Origin: JBDGYW01 sp964580055 | GTDB taxonomy: Bacteria > Gemmatimonadota > Gemmatimonadetes > Gemmatimonadales > GWC2-71-9 | Assembly (NCBI GenBank): GCA_964580055.1 | Contig: CAZOJI010000024.1 | Location: forward strand, 1 to 64,000 | DNA length: 64,000 nucleotides | Reading direction: 5' to 3' | Shown here: one piece after another, positions 28,989 to 37,407 of the stretch | Layout: the number at the start of each line of letters is the position of its first letter | How positions within the stretch are numbered: position 1 is the stretch's first letter | The notes under the pieces: model-generated | Told to the model about the DNA's origin: nothing | The model's input: the letters and a program-made list of their open reading frames with translations, nothing else | Database searches by the model: none | Translations under genes and position numbers: made by a program

Positions 28989-29032
28989 GCAGGGGCGGCA
29001 GAGGTGCTCGAGGCGTCTCGTGCCGCCCCTGC
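28989..29032 (+). terminator. strong hairpin inside the acyl-CoA / molybdenum hydroxylase operon
   Basis: GCAGGGGCGGCA (28989-29000) pairs perfectly over 12 bp with TGCCGCCCCTGC (29021-29032), leaving a 20-nt loop. It lies 50 bp after the dehydrogenase/hydratase stop. No T-run follows, so it may be an mRNA processing or attenuation element, not a full terminator. Confidence 0.5.
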
Positions 29033-29082
29033 CGCTTCTACTCTGTCGCCGCCGCAGTGCGGAACGGAGGGTGAGTTAACTC

Positions 29083-29433
29083 ATGGCTCGTGAGGGGAAA
29101 GCAGTCTCGGGGCTGAGAGTCCGACGCGCAGACATTCTGCGCGCAACCCTCCCTGCACAGTCCGGGAATACAGGCTACCTTGGTTTTGCACCGGACAGCT
29201 CGGCCTACCACGTGGTCGTGCCGGTTGATGAGCAGATTGCGCGGGGTGTGAAGGCTGGGAACCGTCCTGAAGACGGCACCCCGTTCGGTGGATACGGAGG
29301 CTGGTTGTATTTCCAGTGCCGCCCATACGAATCGGAGTGTGAGGGTGCGAGGCAAATTCAGGCAAGCGCCAACGAAGCCGTACTCATCGCCTGGGCGGCT
29401 CAAAGAAACATCCGTTTGGAGGTGGACGAGTGA
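29083..29433 (+). CDS. hypothetical protein in the molybdenum hydroxylase operon
   Basis: I do not recognise this 116-residue soluble protein. It has two cysteines (QCRPYESEC) in the middle, a glycine-rich stretch EDGTPFGGYGGWLYFQC and a helical end QIQASANEAVLIAWAAQRN. There is no signal peptide or membrane segment. It lies between the dehydrogenase/hydratase fusion and the FAD subunit, 22 bp ahead of the latter, so a role with one of these enzymes is likely (assembly factor or small subunit). GGAGG lies rather far (about 12 nt) upstream of ATG 29083. Confidence 0.65.
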   Translation: MAREGKAVSGLRVRRADILRATLPAQSGNTGYLGFAPDSSAYHVVVPVDEQIARGVKAGNRPEDGTPFGGYGGWLYFQCRPYESECEGARQIQASANEAVLIAWAAQRNIRLEVDE

Positions 29434-29455
29434 CTCTTCTCTTAGGGGATAGCTG

Positions 29456-30352
29456 ATGCTGCTCCCTCGCTTTGATTTTCAGCGGCCCCATAGCGTCTCC
29501 GAGACGTGTGAGATCCTCGAACGTCATGGAACAGCCGCGAAGCTGCTGGCGGGTGGCACGGATTTGCTCGTCAGCCTCAAGAGAAAACTCCTGGCACCGG
29601 AGTTTGTCGTCGCAGTGGATCGCGTCGCAGAACTCGAGGGTGTCGAAAACGGTAACCAGGTGCTCTCCGTTGGGTCACTGACCACGGCCGCCCAACTGGC
29701 TGGGAATCGATCGGTCAAGAAGCTCTTTCCGGCGCTGTCGCAGGCGGCGGGAGGACTCGGTACGCCGCCGATTCGGAATCGTGCCACCACCGGCGGCAAC
29801 CTCGTGACGGCTCGACCAGCGGCGGACCTGATTCCACCGTTGGTCGTTCTGGATGCCACAGTGTTGCTTCGAAGCATGGGTGGTTTGCGGGAGATCCCAG
29901 TAGCCCAATTCGTTACCGGACCCGGGCAAACGCTACTGGATAGCAACGAAGTTCTGACCCGTGTGGTGGTGCCGCGCCCGGAGCCTGGTAGCGGCTCTGC
30001 CTATATCAAGTTCGGGGCGCGCCAGAGCTGTGAGATCTCGATTGTCAGCGTTGCGGTTTTCGTCTCGTTGACTCCCGCCGGTAGGAAGATCAAGTCGGCA
30101 AAGATCTGTCTGGGCGCGGTTGCGCCCAAGCCTTTGCGGTGCACCTCGGCCGAGGAGCTGCTTGCCTCCGCTACGCCGCGCGAGAGTTCTTTCGCAGCAG
30201 CGGGGCAAGCTGCCGCTCGCGCCTCGAGACCGATTACCGACCAAAGGGGTTCGGCGCAGTATAGGAGGCAGATGGTCGATGTCTTGACGAGACGAGCGCT
30301 TGCCGCTGCGACCGAGGTCGCCCGCGAGGACCTGGCGAGGAGGAACAGGTGA
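29456..30352 (+). CDS. molybdenum hydroxylase (xanthine dehydrogenase family) FAD-binding subunit
   Basis: A 298-residue medium subunit of a xanthine dehydrogenase/CO dehydrogenase-type enzyme, carrying FAD. It opens with FDFQRPHSVSETCEIL and has the flavin-binding AKLLAGGTDLLVSLK and PPIRNRATTGGNLVTARPAAD. The C-terminal FAD-binding helical domain is present. It resembles the beta subunit of 4-hydroxybenzoyl-CoA reductase, but lacks the roughly 40-residue insertion with four cysteines that binds an extra [4Fe-4S] cluster in that enzyme. It overlaps the next gene by 4 bp. It passes electrons between the iron-sulfur subunit and an external acceptor. Confidence 0.92.
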   Translation: MLLPRFDFQRPHSVSETCEILERHGTAAKLLAGGTDLLVSLKRKLLAPEFVVAVDRVAELEGVENGNQVLSVGSLTTAAQLAGNRSVKKLFPALSQAAGGLGTPPIRNRATTGGNLVTARPAADLIPPLVVLDATVLLRSMGGLREIPVAQFVTGPGQTLLDSNEVLTRVVVPRPEPGSGSAYIKFGARQSCEISIVSVAVFVSLTPAGRKIKSAKICLGAVAPKPLRCTSAEELLASATPRESSFAAAGQAAARASRPITDQRGSAQYRRQMVDVLTRRALAAATEVAREDLARRNR

Positions 30353-30831
30353 AGAGAATACCGATTTGCCTGGACGTGAACGGAGACCGAAGCGAGCTCC
30401 TCGTGGCCCCGAACCGCACACTCCTACAGGTGCTCCGAGAAGATCTGGGACTCACAGGTGCGAAGCACGGCTGCGGCGAGGGAGAGTGCGGGTCATGCGT
30501 AGTGTTGATGGACGGGGAACCAGTGAACTCGTGTCTCGTGCTGGCCTTGCAGGCGGAAGGGCACGAGATAACCACTATCGAAGGCGTCGCTGAGGGAGAC
30601 CAGCTGCATCCTCTACAGCAGGCTCTCGTCGATCTCGGAGCGGTTCAATGCGGGTTCTGCACCCCCGGCATGGTGCTCTCCGCAAAGGCGCTGCTCGATC
30701 GCAAGAAGCGACCCACGGAACACGAGGTTCGCTCTGCGCTTTCAGGAAACCTCTGTCGCTGTACGGGCTACGAGAAGATCGTAGACGCGGTCTTGGCCGC
30801 CGGCCGCAAGATGGCGCGGAAGGGAAGGTAG
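30349..30831 (+). CDS. molybdenum hydroxylase [2Fe-2S] subunit
   Basis: A 160-residue small subunit with two [2Fe-2S] clusters. The plant-ferredoxin cluster ligands are in CGEGECGSC followed by SCL, and the helical cluster ligands in CGFCTPGM and CRCTGYEKI. Length and motif order are as in CoxS, HcrC and XdhC-type subunits. The GTG start at 30349 overlaps the end of the FAD subunit and is preceded by GAGGAACAG. It relays electrons from the molybdenum centre to FAD. Confidence 0.95.
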   Translation: MKRIPICLDVNGDRSELLVAPNRTLLQVLREDLGLTGAKHGCGEGECGSCVVLMDGEPVNSCLVLALQAEGHEITTIEGVAEGDQLHPLQQALVDLGAVQCGFCTPGMVLSAKALLDRKKRPTEHEVRSALSGNLCRCTGYEKIVDAVLAAGRKMARKGR

Positions 30832-30835
30832 AACG

Positions 30836-33193
30836 ATGACGCGACGATACTCGGTGTTGGGAACGCGGGCGCCGAAGCTCGATGCTCCAGACAAGGTGAC
30901 CGGCAGAGCGCTGTACGCTGAAGATCTGAACCTGCCGGGTCAGCTATATGGAGCTATTCTGCAGAGCCCACATGCGCATGCGCTGATCAAGAGAATCGAC
31001 GTGTCACGGGCTCGGCGGCTTGCGGGAGTCAAAGCCGTGATCACCGCCAAAGAGGTCGGTCTCACCAAATACGGTGTATCTCCCGCCCGCTACGACGAGA
31101 CGCTGTTCGCTCACGACAAGGTGCGTTACGTGGGCGATGAGGTCGCTGCAGTGGCGGCGGTGGACCTGGAGACCGCTCTAGAGGCACTCGACTTGATCAG
31201 AGTCGAATACGAACAGCTTCCGGCGGTGTTCGAGGTGGACGACGCCTTGCTCGATGACGCACCGCAACTGCATGCCGACTACCCGAACAACATCTGCGCC
31301 GAGGTGCACCAGGAGTTTGGAGACGTCGAGGCGGCGCTGGGCGAGTGCGAGTTTGTGCGCACCGACAGGCTGATCAACAAGCGTCAGGATGCAGCCTTCA
31401 TCGAGCCACATGCTTGTGTGGCGGACTTCCACAAGACGGGCTTTTTGACTCTGCACACATCTACGCAAACGCCGCACTATGTGCAGCGTACTGTCGCGAT
31501 GGTGACGGGGCTGCCGATCTCACGCGTTCGTGTGATCAAGCCTCATGTTGGAGGTGGTTTCGGACCCAAGGCCGAGGCGACGCCGCTCGAGATGAGCGCC
31601 TGTTTCTTATCAATGAAGACCGGTTGCCCGGTGAAGATGGCCTACAGCCGCGAGCAAGTTTTTTTGCACTCCCGTGCCAGGCACCAGTTCTTCCACGAGA
31701 TGACCACGGGTGTGAAGAAGGACGGGACGATCCACGCGCTCCACCACCGATGCGTATTGGACGGGGGGGCTTACAGCTCGTTCGGAATTGCCACCGTCTA
31801 CTATGCCGGTTCCTTGCTGGGTGGACCCTACCGGCTACCCAACATGAAATACGACGGCATGCGCGTCTATACGAACAAGCCTGCCTGTGGGGCGCAGAGA
31901 GGTCACGGGGGAGTCGCGGCGCGAGCCTGCTTCGAGCAACAGCTAGACATATTTGCCGAAGAGCTCGGCATGGATCCGGTGGAGTTAAGGCTGAAGAACA
32001 TCATGCGGGCCGGCGATGTGACCTGCAACGACCTGGACATGTCGTCACTGGGAATGCGCGAGTGCATCGAGGCTGTCCGCGACGCTTCAGGGTGGGACGA
32101 GAAGAAGGGCAAATTGCCGAGGGGCAGGGGAATCGGTATGGCCTGCGGATTCTTCGTGTCGGGCGCGGGGTATCCGATCTACCGATCCGACACCTATCAC
32201 TCGACCCTGGTGTTACGAGTGGCCGAGGATGGGGGGGGCGTCACGGCTTACACGGCTTCGGCCGACATCGGCCAGGGCTCTGACACAATGGTAGCGATGG
32301 TCGTGGCTGAGGCCTTGGGAATACCCCTATCCGATGTGCGAGTCGAATCGGGGGACACCGATTCTTCAATGGACCTCGGTGCGTACTCGTCTCGCCAGAC
32401 GCTTATGACCGGGCACGCGGCCAAGGAAGCCGCTGAGGACGTGAAGGCGCAGATTCTGGCGGTACTGGCAGAGGAACTCGGCGTGGCGGAGAACAGGCTC
32501 GATATCAAGAACGGCGGCGTAACGGTTAGCGGGGCGAAACCCGACATAGAACCGCTGCGACGGCGTTACATCAAGGAGCACCGCGGATGGACCGACTTGC
32601 CCTCCGGTGACCACCTCACGTTCAAGGAGGCCGCCAGACTGGCGACCGTAGCCAAGGGATCGATCGTGGGCACCGGCAAGTACAAACCGCCCCGATTAGG
32701 AGGAACGCACAAGGGAGCTGCCGTCGGCACTTCTCCCGCCTATGGCTGCTCCGCGGAGATAGTGGAAGTCTCGGTCGACCTGGAAACAGGGCAAGTGACA
32801 GTGGACGCCATGACCGACGCACACGACTGCGGTCAAGCGATCAACCGCACGTCGGTCGAAGGGCAGATGCAGGGTGCTCTTTCGATGGGTCTCGGTGAGG
32901 CATTGCTGGAGGAGGTGAAGTTCGACGACCAAGGCCGAATACTCAACGCCTCTCTGGGTGAATACAAGATTCCCACGGCACTAGACATGCCCCGCGTGAA
33001 GACGATCATCGTGGAGAGCAACGAACCCAACGGACCGTTCGGGGCGAAGGAGGTTGGTGAAGGCGCCATCATGCCCACGATCCCCGCCATTTTGAACGCC
33101 GTGTATGATGCCACAGGGGTGCGGATCACCGAGCTGCCCGTTACGGCGGAACGGGTTTTCGCGGCGATGCGGGAGGCGGAGAAGGGGCGGTAG
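30836..33193 (+). CDS. molybdenum hydroxylase large, molybdopterin-binding subunit
   Basis: A 785-residue catalytic subunit of the xanthine dehydrogenase family. It has the N-terminal a/b hammerhead domain (APKLDAPDKVTGRALYAED), the cofactor-binding PHVGGGFGPKAE, NKPACGAQRGHGG, and the C-terminal GAKEVGEGAIMP, where the Glu is the expected base. It lacks the CoxL loop AYxCSFR, so CO oxidation is not expected. Overall it resembles 4-hydroxybenzoyl-CoA reductase alpha subunits and related aryl- or acyl-CoA hydroxylases. It starts 4 bp after the iron-sulfur subunit. The presence of thiolase and hydratase genes upstream suggests a CoA-ester substrate; this is an inference. Confidence 0.92.
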   Translation: MTRRYSVLGTRAPKLDAPDKVTGRALYAEDLNLPGQLYGAILQSPHAHALIKRIDVSRARRLAGVKAVITAKEVGLTKYGVSPARYDETLFAHDKVRYVGDEVAAVAAVDLETALEALDLIRVEYEQLPAVFEVDDALLDDAPQLHADYPNNICAEVHQEFGDVEAALGECEFVRTDRLINKRQDAAFIEPHACVADFHKTGFLTLHTSTQTPHYVQRTVAMVTGLPISRVRVIKPHVGGGFGPKAEATPLEMSACFLSMKTGCPVKMAYSREQVFLHSRARHQFFHEMTTGVKKDGTIHALHHRCVLDGGAYSSFGIATVYYAGSLLGGPYRLPNMKYDGMRVYTNKPACGAQRGHGGVAARACFEQQLDIFAEELGMDPVELRLKNIMRAGDVTCNDLDMSSLGMRECIEAVRDASGWDEKKGKLPRGRGIGMACGFFVSGAGYPIYRSDTYHSTLVLRVAEDGGGVTAYTASADIGQGSDTMVAMVVAEALGIPLSDVRVESGDTDSSMDLGAYSSRQTLMTGHAAKEAAEDVKAQILAVLAEELGVAENRLDIKNGGVTVSGAKPDIEPLRRRYIKEHRGWTDLPSGDHLTFKEAARLATVAKGSIVGTGKYKPPRLGGTHKGAAVGTSPAYGCSAEIVEVSVDLETGQVTVDAMTDAHDCGQAINRTSVEGQMQGALSMGLGEALLEEVKFDDQGRILNASLGEYKIPTALDMPRVKTIIVESNEPNGPFGAKEVGEGAIMPTIPAILNAVYDATGVRITELPVTAERVFAAMREAEKGR

Positions 33194-33205
33194 GGTAGCC
33201 AAAAG

Positions 33206-33350
33206 AATATTCAATGTCCAACGAGGAATTTCCAATGATCAAGGGTGGATCACTTGGACATTGGCCATTCCTCGTTGTCCTCGTTGGACATTGATCAGGT
33301 GTGGATCACTTGGACGTTGGCCATTCCTCGTTGGACATTGGCCATTCAAC
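33206..33350. repeat. heptad array with inverted arms and a 56-bp direct duplication
   Basis: The left arm has AATATTC, AATGTCC, AACGAGG, AATTTCC, AATGATC, AAGGGTG in 7-bp register from 33206. The right arm carries TTGGACATTGG and CATTCCTCGTTGGACATTG, complementary to the left. A 33-bp segment starting GTGGATCACTTGGAC at 33245 recurs at 33301, exactly 56 bp (eight heptads) later, with one or two changes. The array fills the convergent gap between the molybdenum hydroxylase and propeller C genes. Confidence 0.75.
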
Positions 33351-33358
33351 TCTCCGCC

Positions 33359-36300
33359 CTAGTAACCGCCATCCGTCACCAATCCCGCTACCCCCGCCTC
33401 GGATAACATCCTGTTGAACTCCGCGATATCCTCCTGCCGTATCTCCCGCATCTGACTCTGGTAATCGCGAAGCAGGCCTTTCAGTCTCTCATGCACCTCG
33501 ATCTGCTGCTTGGTCGGCACGAAGTCCGAGCTTCCGATGTAGCCGGCCAGACTTGTGATCTTGGCGTAGAGCTGCCTCGGCCAGCGGAGACGATCCTGCC
33601 CTGCCGATCCGCCCGACAACCTGAGATCGGTGAGGTTCATCTCCCAGTCGATCAGCTTCTGGTCCAGCTCTCTCCCGGCGGCGATTATTTGGTCACTCCC
33701 ATTTCTGTCGCGCAGGCGATCGATGAGTCGCAGAATCTGGTCGCGCACCAACTCCGCCTCGTTGATGAGATCCACGACGTCGTTTGCGTTGTCGCGCAGC
33801 TCGAGCAACACCGCGAACTGTTCGCGGATGTCGGTCTCGGTTCCCTCGGAGTGAGGATCTTTCAGCACCATTAGAGGCTCGGTGAACGTCTCATCGCCGA
33901 CGGTCAGGCGAACAGTGTATTCTCCGGGAGGTGCCAACGGACGCACTCTCCCAGTCTCTCCCGCAGGACGCCAACCGTCGTCGCCGATCGGTACATGTGA
34001 ATGCTCCAAGACCGGCGTCCGCATGCGTGGTGTTCTGGACGGGGTCAAGTGGAAGTCCCAATAGACCCTGTTTATTCCCGGGTCGCTCGGAGCGGAGTCG
34101 AGGTTGCGCAAGACGTCGCCGGTTCGGTCGAGGATGGCGATGCTGACTCTGTCGCCGGGCTCGGCGTCGAAGTAGTAATGGATCAACGCTGCGTTCCGCG
34201 GGTTCTCGCCGGCCCCGGGGTCGTTCGGCTGGCTGACCGAAGGACTCCGGTAGCGGAACCGATACGCCGGACGCGGCGCGAACAGGTGAACGTCCGAAGC
34301 TATCACGTCGTCGGTAAGCTGTTGCAGCGGTGTGATATCATCGAGTATCCAGAAGCCGCGGCCATAGGTTGCAACGACCAGATCGTTGAAGTGCTCCTGA
34401 ATCGTGAGCCAATGTACCGGTGCGTGCGGCAGATTCGTCTGGAACGGAATCCAGTCATCGCCGTCGTTGAACGAAACGAAGAACGAGTTCTCGGTGCCCG
34501 CATAGAGCAGGCCCCGACGAACGGGATCCTCCCGCACCACGTGCACGTAGCTGAACACGCTCCGGGGGATATCGTCGCTAATGAGTCGCCAACTGCCGCC
34601 GTAGTCGTCGGTCTTGTAGATGTATGGCTGTGTATTGTTGACCTGGTGAAAATCGACCGAGATGTAGGCGGTAGCAGCGTCGTACCTCGAGGGCTCGATA
34701 TTGCTCACGGTGCCCCAGGGAGGCAGGTCCGGGATGTTGTCGGTCACGTTCGTCCAGTTGTCGCCCCCGTCGCGCGTGACCTGGACCAGGCCGTCGTTCG
34801 AACCCGTCCAGATCAGCCCCTCCTCCAGCGGCGACTCAGCGATGGCGAATAGCACTGAAGCGTAGGTGGGGCTCGCGTCGTCGGGAGTGAGTCCACCGGT
34901 CTTCTGCTGTTTGCTCTTGTCGTTGAGAGTGAGGTCGGGGCTTACGACAGTCCAACTGTGCCCGCCGTCCGTAGTCTGGTGCACATGTTGACTGCCGACG
35001 TACACGCGATTGTGATCGTGCGGCGAGATGGCAATGGGGAACGTCCATTGGAACCGGTACCGCAGCTCGGCGGCGGGCCAACCCTCAGGGTTGTTGGGCC
35101 ACACGGTAACGTTCCTGGAGTGACCGTTCTCGACGTTGTATCGGTCCAGCGTCCCCTCATAACATCCCGACCAGACGATGTTGTTGTCGACGGGATCGGG
35201 GATCGCGAATCCACACTCACAGCCGCCCACGGAGTGCCACGCACCGATGGGGATGCTCCCTCGCGTCAGGCTGTTGCTGGGCCCGCGGTGGGACATGCCG
35301 TCCTGTCTGTTGCCGTAGACGAAGTAGGGGATCTGATTGTCTGTGTAGACGTGGTACATCTGGGCAATCGGTAGGCGCGGGCGCCACCAGCCGTCGCCGC
35401 GAGTGGTCGAGATGCTGAGCCCGCCGTCGTGCCCAACGATCATTCGGTCCGGCAGCAGCGGATCGATCCACATGTCGTGGTGGTCCCCTCCGGCACCGGC
35501 GTACTCGATAGTGAGCCCGCCGTCGTATGACCGGGTGTGAGACACGGCGAGGAAGTGCGCTTCGTTGTGGTCATCGGGCGCCACCGCCATCCGCGAGTAG
35601 TAGTGCGGGCGTTGTACCAACGTGTGATCGGCGTTCACCATGCGCCACGAAAACCCGCCGTCGTCCGACCGCCACAGAACACCCTGATGATCGTCGAGCT
35701 CGGCGAAATCGCGATTGGAGTTGGTCTCGATGAGCGCGTATACGCGGTCGGAATTGTCCGCCGACATCGCCAGCGCAATCTTGCCAAGCGGCGGAGCGGG
35801 AAGGCCGTTTCCGGTAAGGTGCTCCCACGTGTCGCCGCCGTCTCGTGACACGTAAAGCCCGCTGCCGGGCCCGCCGCTCTGCCTTCCCCAGGTCCAAATG
35901 ATCATCTGCCACATTCCGGCGAACAGGATCTCGGGGTTGTTGGGGTCCATCACCACGTCGGAGGCGCCCGTGTTTTCGTCTACAAACAGGACTCGCTCCC
36001 ACGTCTCGCCGGCGTCCGTCGTTCTGAAAACGCCGCGCTCCTGTTGGGGACCGTAGAGGTGACCCAATGCCGCCACGTAGACGATATCGGGATTGTCCGG
36101 ATGAATGATCACTCGAGAGATGCGGCCCGTCATCTCGAGACCCATGTGAGTCCACGTGCGCCCCGCATCGGTCGACTTGTATATCCCGTTTCCGATCGAG
36201 ATGTTGCTGCGCACCTTCGACTCACCCGTACCCACCCAGACGATATTGCGGTTCGATGGAGCGATCGCTATCGCACCTATCGACTGGACCTCCTGGTCGT

Positions 36301-36550
36301 CGAAGACCGGCTCCCATTGATGGCCGCCGTCCACGCTCTTGAAGACTCCGCCGGACGCAGCCCCGAAGTAGTAGGTGTTGGGATCCCCCGGCACACCCAC
36401 AACGGCGCTGACCCTATTGCCCACCGGTCCGATGTGGCGGTACTCGAGTTGATCGAAGAAGGAGCCGGTGAGTTGGGTGGGGGATTGTGCGGTTGCAAGA
36501 CACGCTGGGAGCATTAGTGAGATGAGAAAAGCGGTCGGCGCCTTGTGCAT
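33359..36550 (-). CDS. secreted BNR/VPS10-type beta-propeller protein (paralogue C)
   Basis: A 1063-residue exported protein; ATG 36550 follows AGGAG and starts a short signal peptide (TAFLISLMLPACLATAQ). Asp-box motifs include SVDGGHQW, STDAGRTW, TTDAGETW, SRDGGDTW, SDDGGFSW and TRDGGDNW. After the propellers comes the same module as in paralogues A and B (PGINRVYWDFHLTPS, then PGEYTVRLTVGDETF) and a charged helical tail. It is thus the third member of a local family, set 14 kb away from the other two. Its ligand is unknown, and the genes beside it (molybdenum hydroxylase, pdxH) give no functional hint. Confidence 0.85.
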   Translation of the reverse strand: MHKAPTAFLISLMLPACLATAQSPTQLTGSFFDQLEYRHIGPVGNRVSAVVGVPGDPNTYYFGAASGGVFKSVDGGHQWEPVFDDQEVQSIGAIAIAPSNRNIVWVGTGESKVRSNISIGNGIYKSTDAGRTWTHMGLEMTGRISRVIIHPDNPDIVYVAALGHLYGPQQERGVFRTTDAGETWERVLFVDENTGASDVVMDPNNPEILFAGMWQMIIWTWGRQSGGPGSGLYVSRDGGDTWEHLTGNGLPAPPLGKIALAMSADNSDRVYALIETNSNRDFAELDDHQGVLWRSDDGGFSWRMVNADHTLVQRPHYYSRMAVAPDDHNEAHFLAVSHTRSYDGGLTIEYAGAGGDHHDMWIDPLLPDRMIVGHDGGLSISTTRGDGWWRPRLPIAQMYHVYTDNQIPYFVYGNRQDGMSHRGPSNSLTRGSIPIGAWHSVGGCECGFAIPDPVDNNIVWSGCYEGTLDRYNVENGHSRNVTVWPNNPEGWPAAELRYRFQWTFPIAISPHDHNRVYVGSQHVHQTTDGGHSWTVVSPDLTLNDKSKQQKTGGLTPDDASPTYASVLFAIAESPLEEGLIWTGSNDGLVQVTRDGGDNWTNVTDNIPDLPPWGTVSNIEPSRYDAATAYISVDFHQVNNTQPYIYKTDDYGGSWRLISDDIPRSVFSYVHVVREDPVRRGLLYAGTENSFFVSFNDGDDWIPFQTNLPHAPVHWLTIQEHFNDLVVATYGRGFWILDDITPLQQLTDDVIASDVHLFAPRPAYRFRYRSPSVSQPNDPGAGENPRNAALIHYYFDAEPGDRVSIAILDRTGDVLRNLDSAPSDPGINRVYWDFHLTPSRTPRMRTPVLEHSHVPIGDDGWRPAGETGRVRPLAPPGEYTVRLTVGDETFTEPLMVLKDPHSEGTETDIREQFAVLLELRDNANDVVDLINEAELVRDQILRLIDRLRDRNGSDQIIAAGRELDQKLIDWEMNLTDLRLSGGSAGQDRLRWPRQLYAKITSLAGYIGSSDFVPTKQQIEVHERLKGLLRDYQSQMREIRQEDIAEFNRMLSEAGVAGLVTDGGY

Positions 36551-36599
36551 TTAGGTGTCTCCTGTGGTCAGACTCTGTGTTCCGCGGTTCTGAAGGGAG

Positions 36600-36693
36600 A
36601 ACATTCAACATTCAACACGGAATGTCCAACACCCAACATCCAACACGGGAATATTCGAACATTGGATATTCCTCTGTTGGACATTGGACATTG
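36600..36693. repeat. heptad array (AACATTC / TTGGACA) in a divergent promoter region
   Basis: Seven units in strict 7-bp register start at 36600: AACATTC, AACATTC, AACACGG, AATGTCC, AACACCC, AACATCC, AACACGG. A palindrome GAATATTC (36649-36656) follows, then ATTGGAT, ATTCCTC and TGTTGGACATTGGACATTG. Left GGAATGTCCAACA and right TGTTGGACATTGG are near-perfect inverted copies. Unlike the other large arrays it lies between divergent genes. Confidence 0.75.
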
Positions 36694-36746
36694 ATTTCCG
36701 TGTATTCCCCCCCCAACAGTCCCCCACTACCTTTCGAGCCAACATT

Positions 36747-37400
36747 ATGTCTCTGATATCCAACATCCGCACCGCCATGACCATGGGCAGGGGAATGAAG
36801 AAGGGCCTGTCCGAGGAAACGGCGGGTAAGGATCCTATCAAGCTGTTCGGCGCTTGGTTCGATGATGCGAAGAAGTCGGGCCTGTTTCTCTACGATGCCA
36901 TAACTCTGGCCACTTGCACCAAGGAGGGCGTGCCGTCCGCTCGCATGATGTTGCTCAAGGGTTTCGACGAGCGTGGGTTCGTGTTCTACACCAATTACGA
37001 GAGTCGCAAAGCCGTCGAACTCGAAGAGAACCCTCGTGCCGCGATCATCTCGCACTGGCCGATTTTGGAACGTCAGATCAGGGTTGAAGGCGATGTGGAG
37101 CGGCTCACCACGGAAGAATCAACCGCCTATTTCCATAGCCGCCCCCGCGGCAGCCAGCTCGGTGCGTGGGCCTCGGCGCAGAGCACACCGCTGGAGAGCC
37201 CAGAGGTATTGAAGCGTCGGTTTCAGGAATACGAATGGAAGTATTCCGGCGCAGAGGTCCCGTTGCCCCCGTTCTGGGGAGGCTACAGGCTCAAACCGGC
37301 ACGCATCGAATTCTGGCAAGGACGTCTGAACCGCCTGCATGACCGTGTGCGCTACGATAAGGTCGGCGGCGGATGGGAGATGGGGCGGCTGTATCCCTGA
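36747..37400 (+). CDS. pdxH: pyridoxamine 5'-phosphate oxidase
   Basis: A 217-residue PdxH, the FMN enzyme that makes pyridoxal 5'-phosphate from the pyridoxine or pyridoxamine phosphates. Family marks are ARMMLLKGFDERGFVFYTNY, SRKAVELEENPRAA, the substrate-binding SRPRGSQLGAWAS and the C-terminal RLNRLHDRVRY followed by GGWEMGRLYP. The ATG at 36747 gives the normal length; an in-frame ATG at 36684 lies inside the heptad repeat and is unlikely. No strong ribosome binding site is visible. PLP would serve the nearby aminotransferase, though that is a general need. Confidence 0.95.
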   Translation: MSLISNIRTAMTMGRGMKKGLSEETAGKDPIKLFGAWFDDAKKSGLFLYDAITLATCTKEGVPSARMMLLKGFDERGFVFYTNYESRKAVELEENPRAAIISHWPILERQIRVEGDVERLTTEESTAYFHSRPRGSQLGAWASAQSTPLESPEVLKRRFQEYEWKYSGAEVPLPPFWGGYRLKPARIEFWQGRLNRLHDRVRYDKVGGGWEMGRLYP

Positions 37401-37407
37401 CCATTCC

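Noticed and set aside
30836..33193. Carbon monoxide dehydrogenase large subunit (CoxL)
   Set aside because: The diagnostic AYxCSFR active-site loop is not present.
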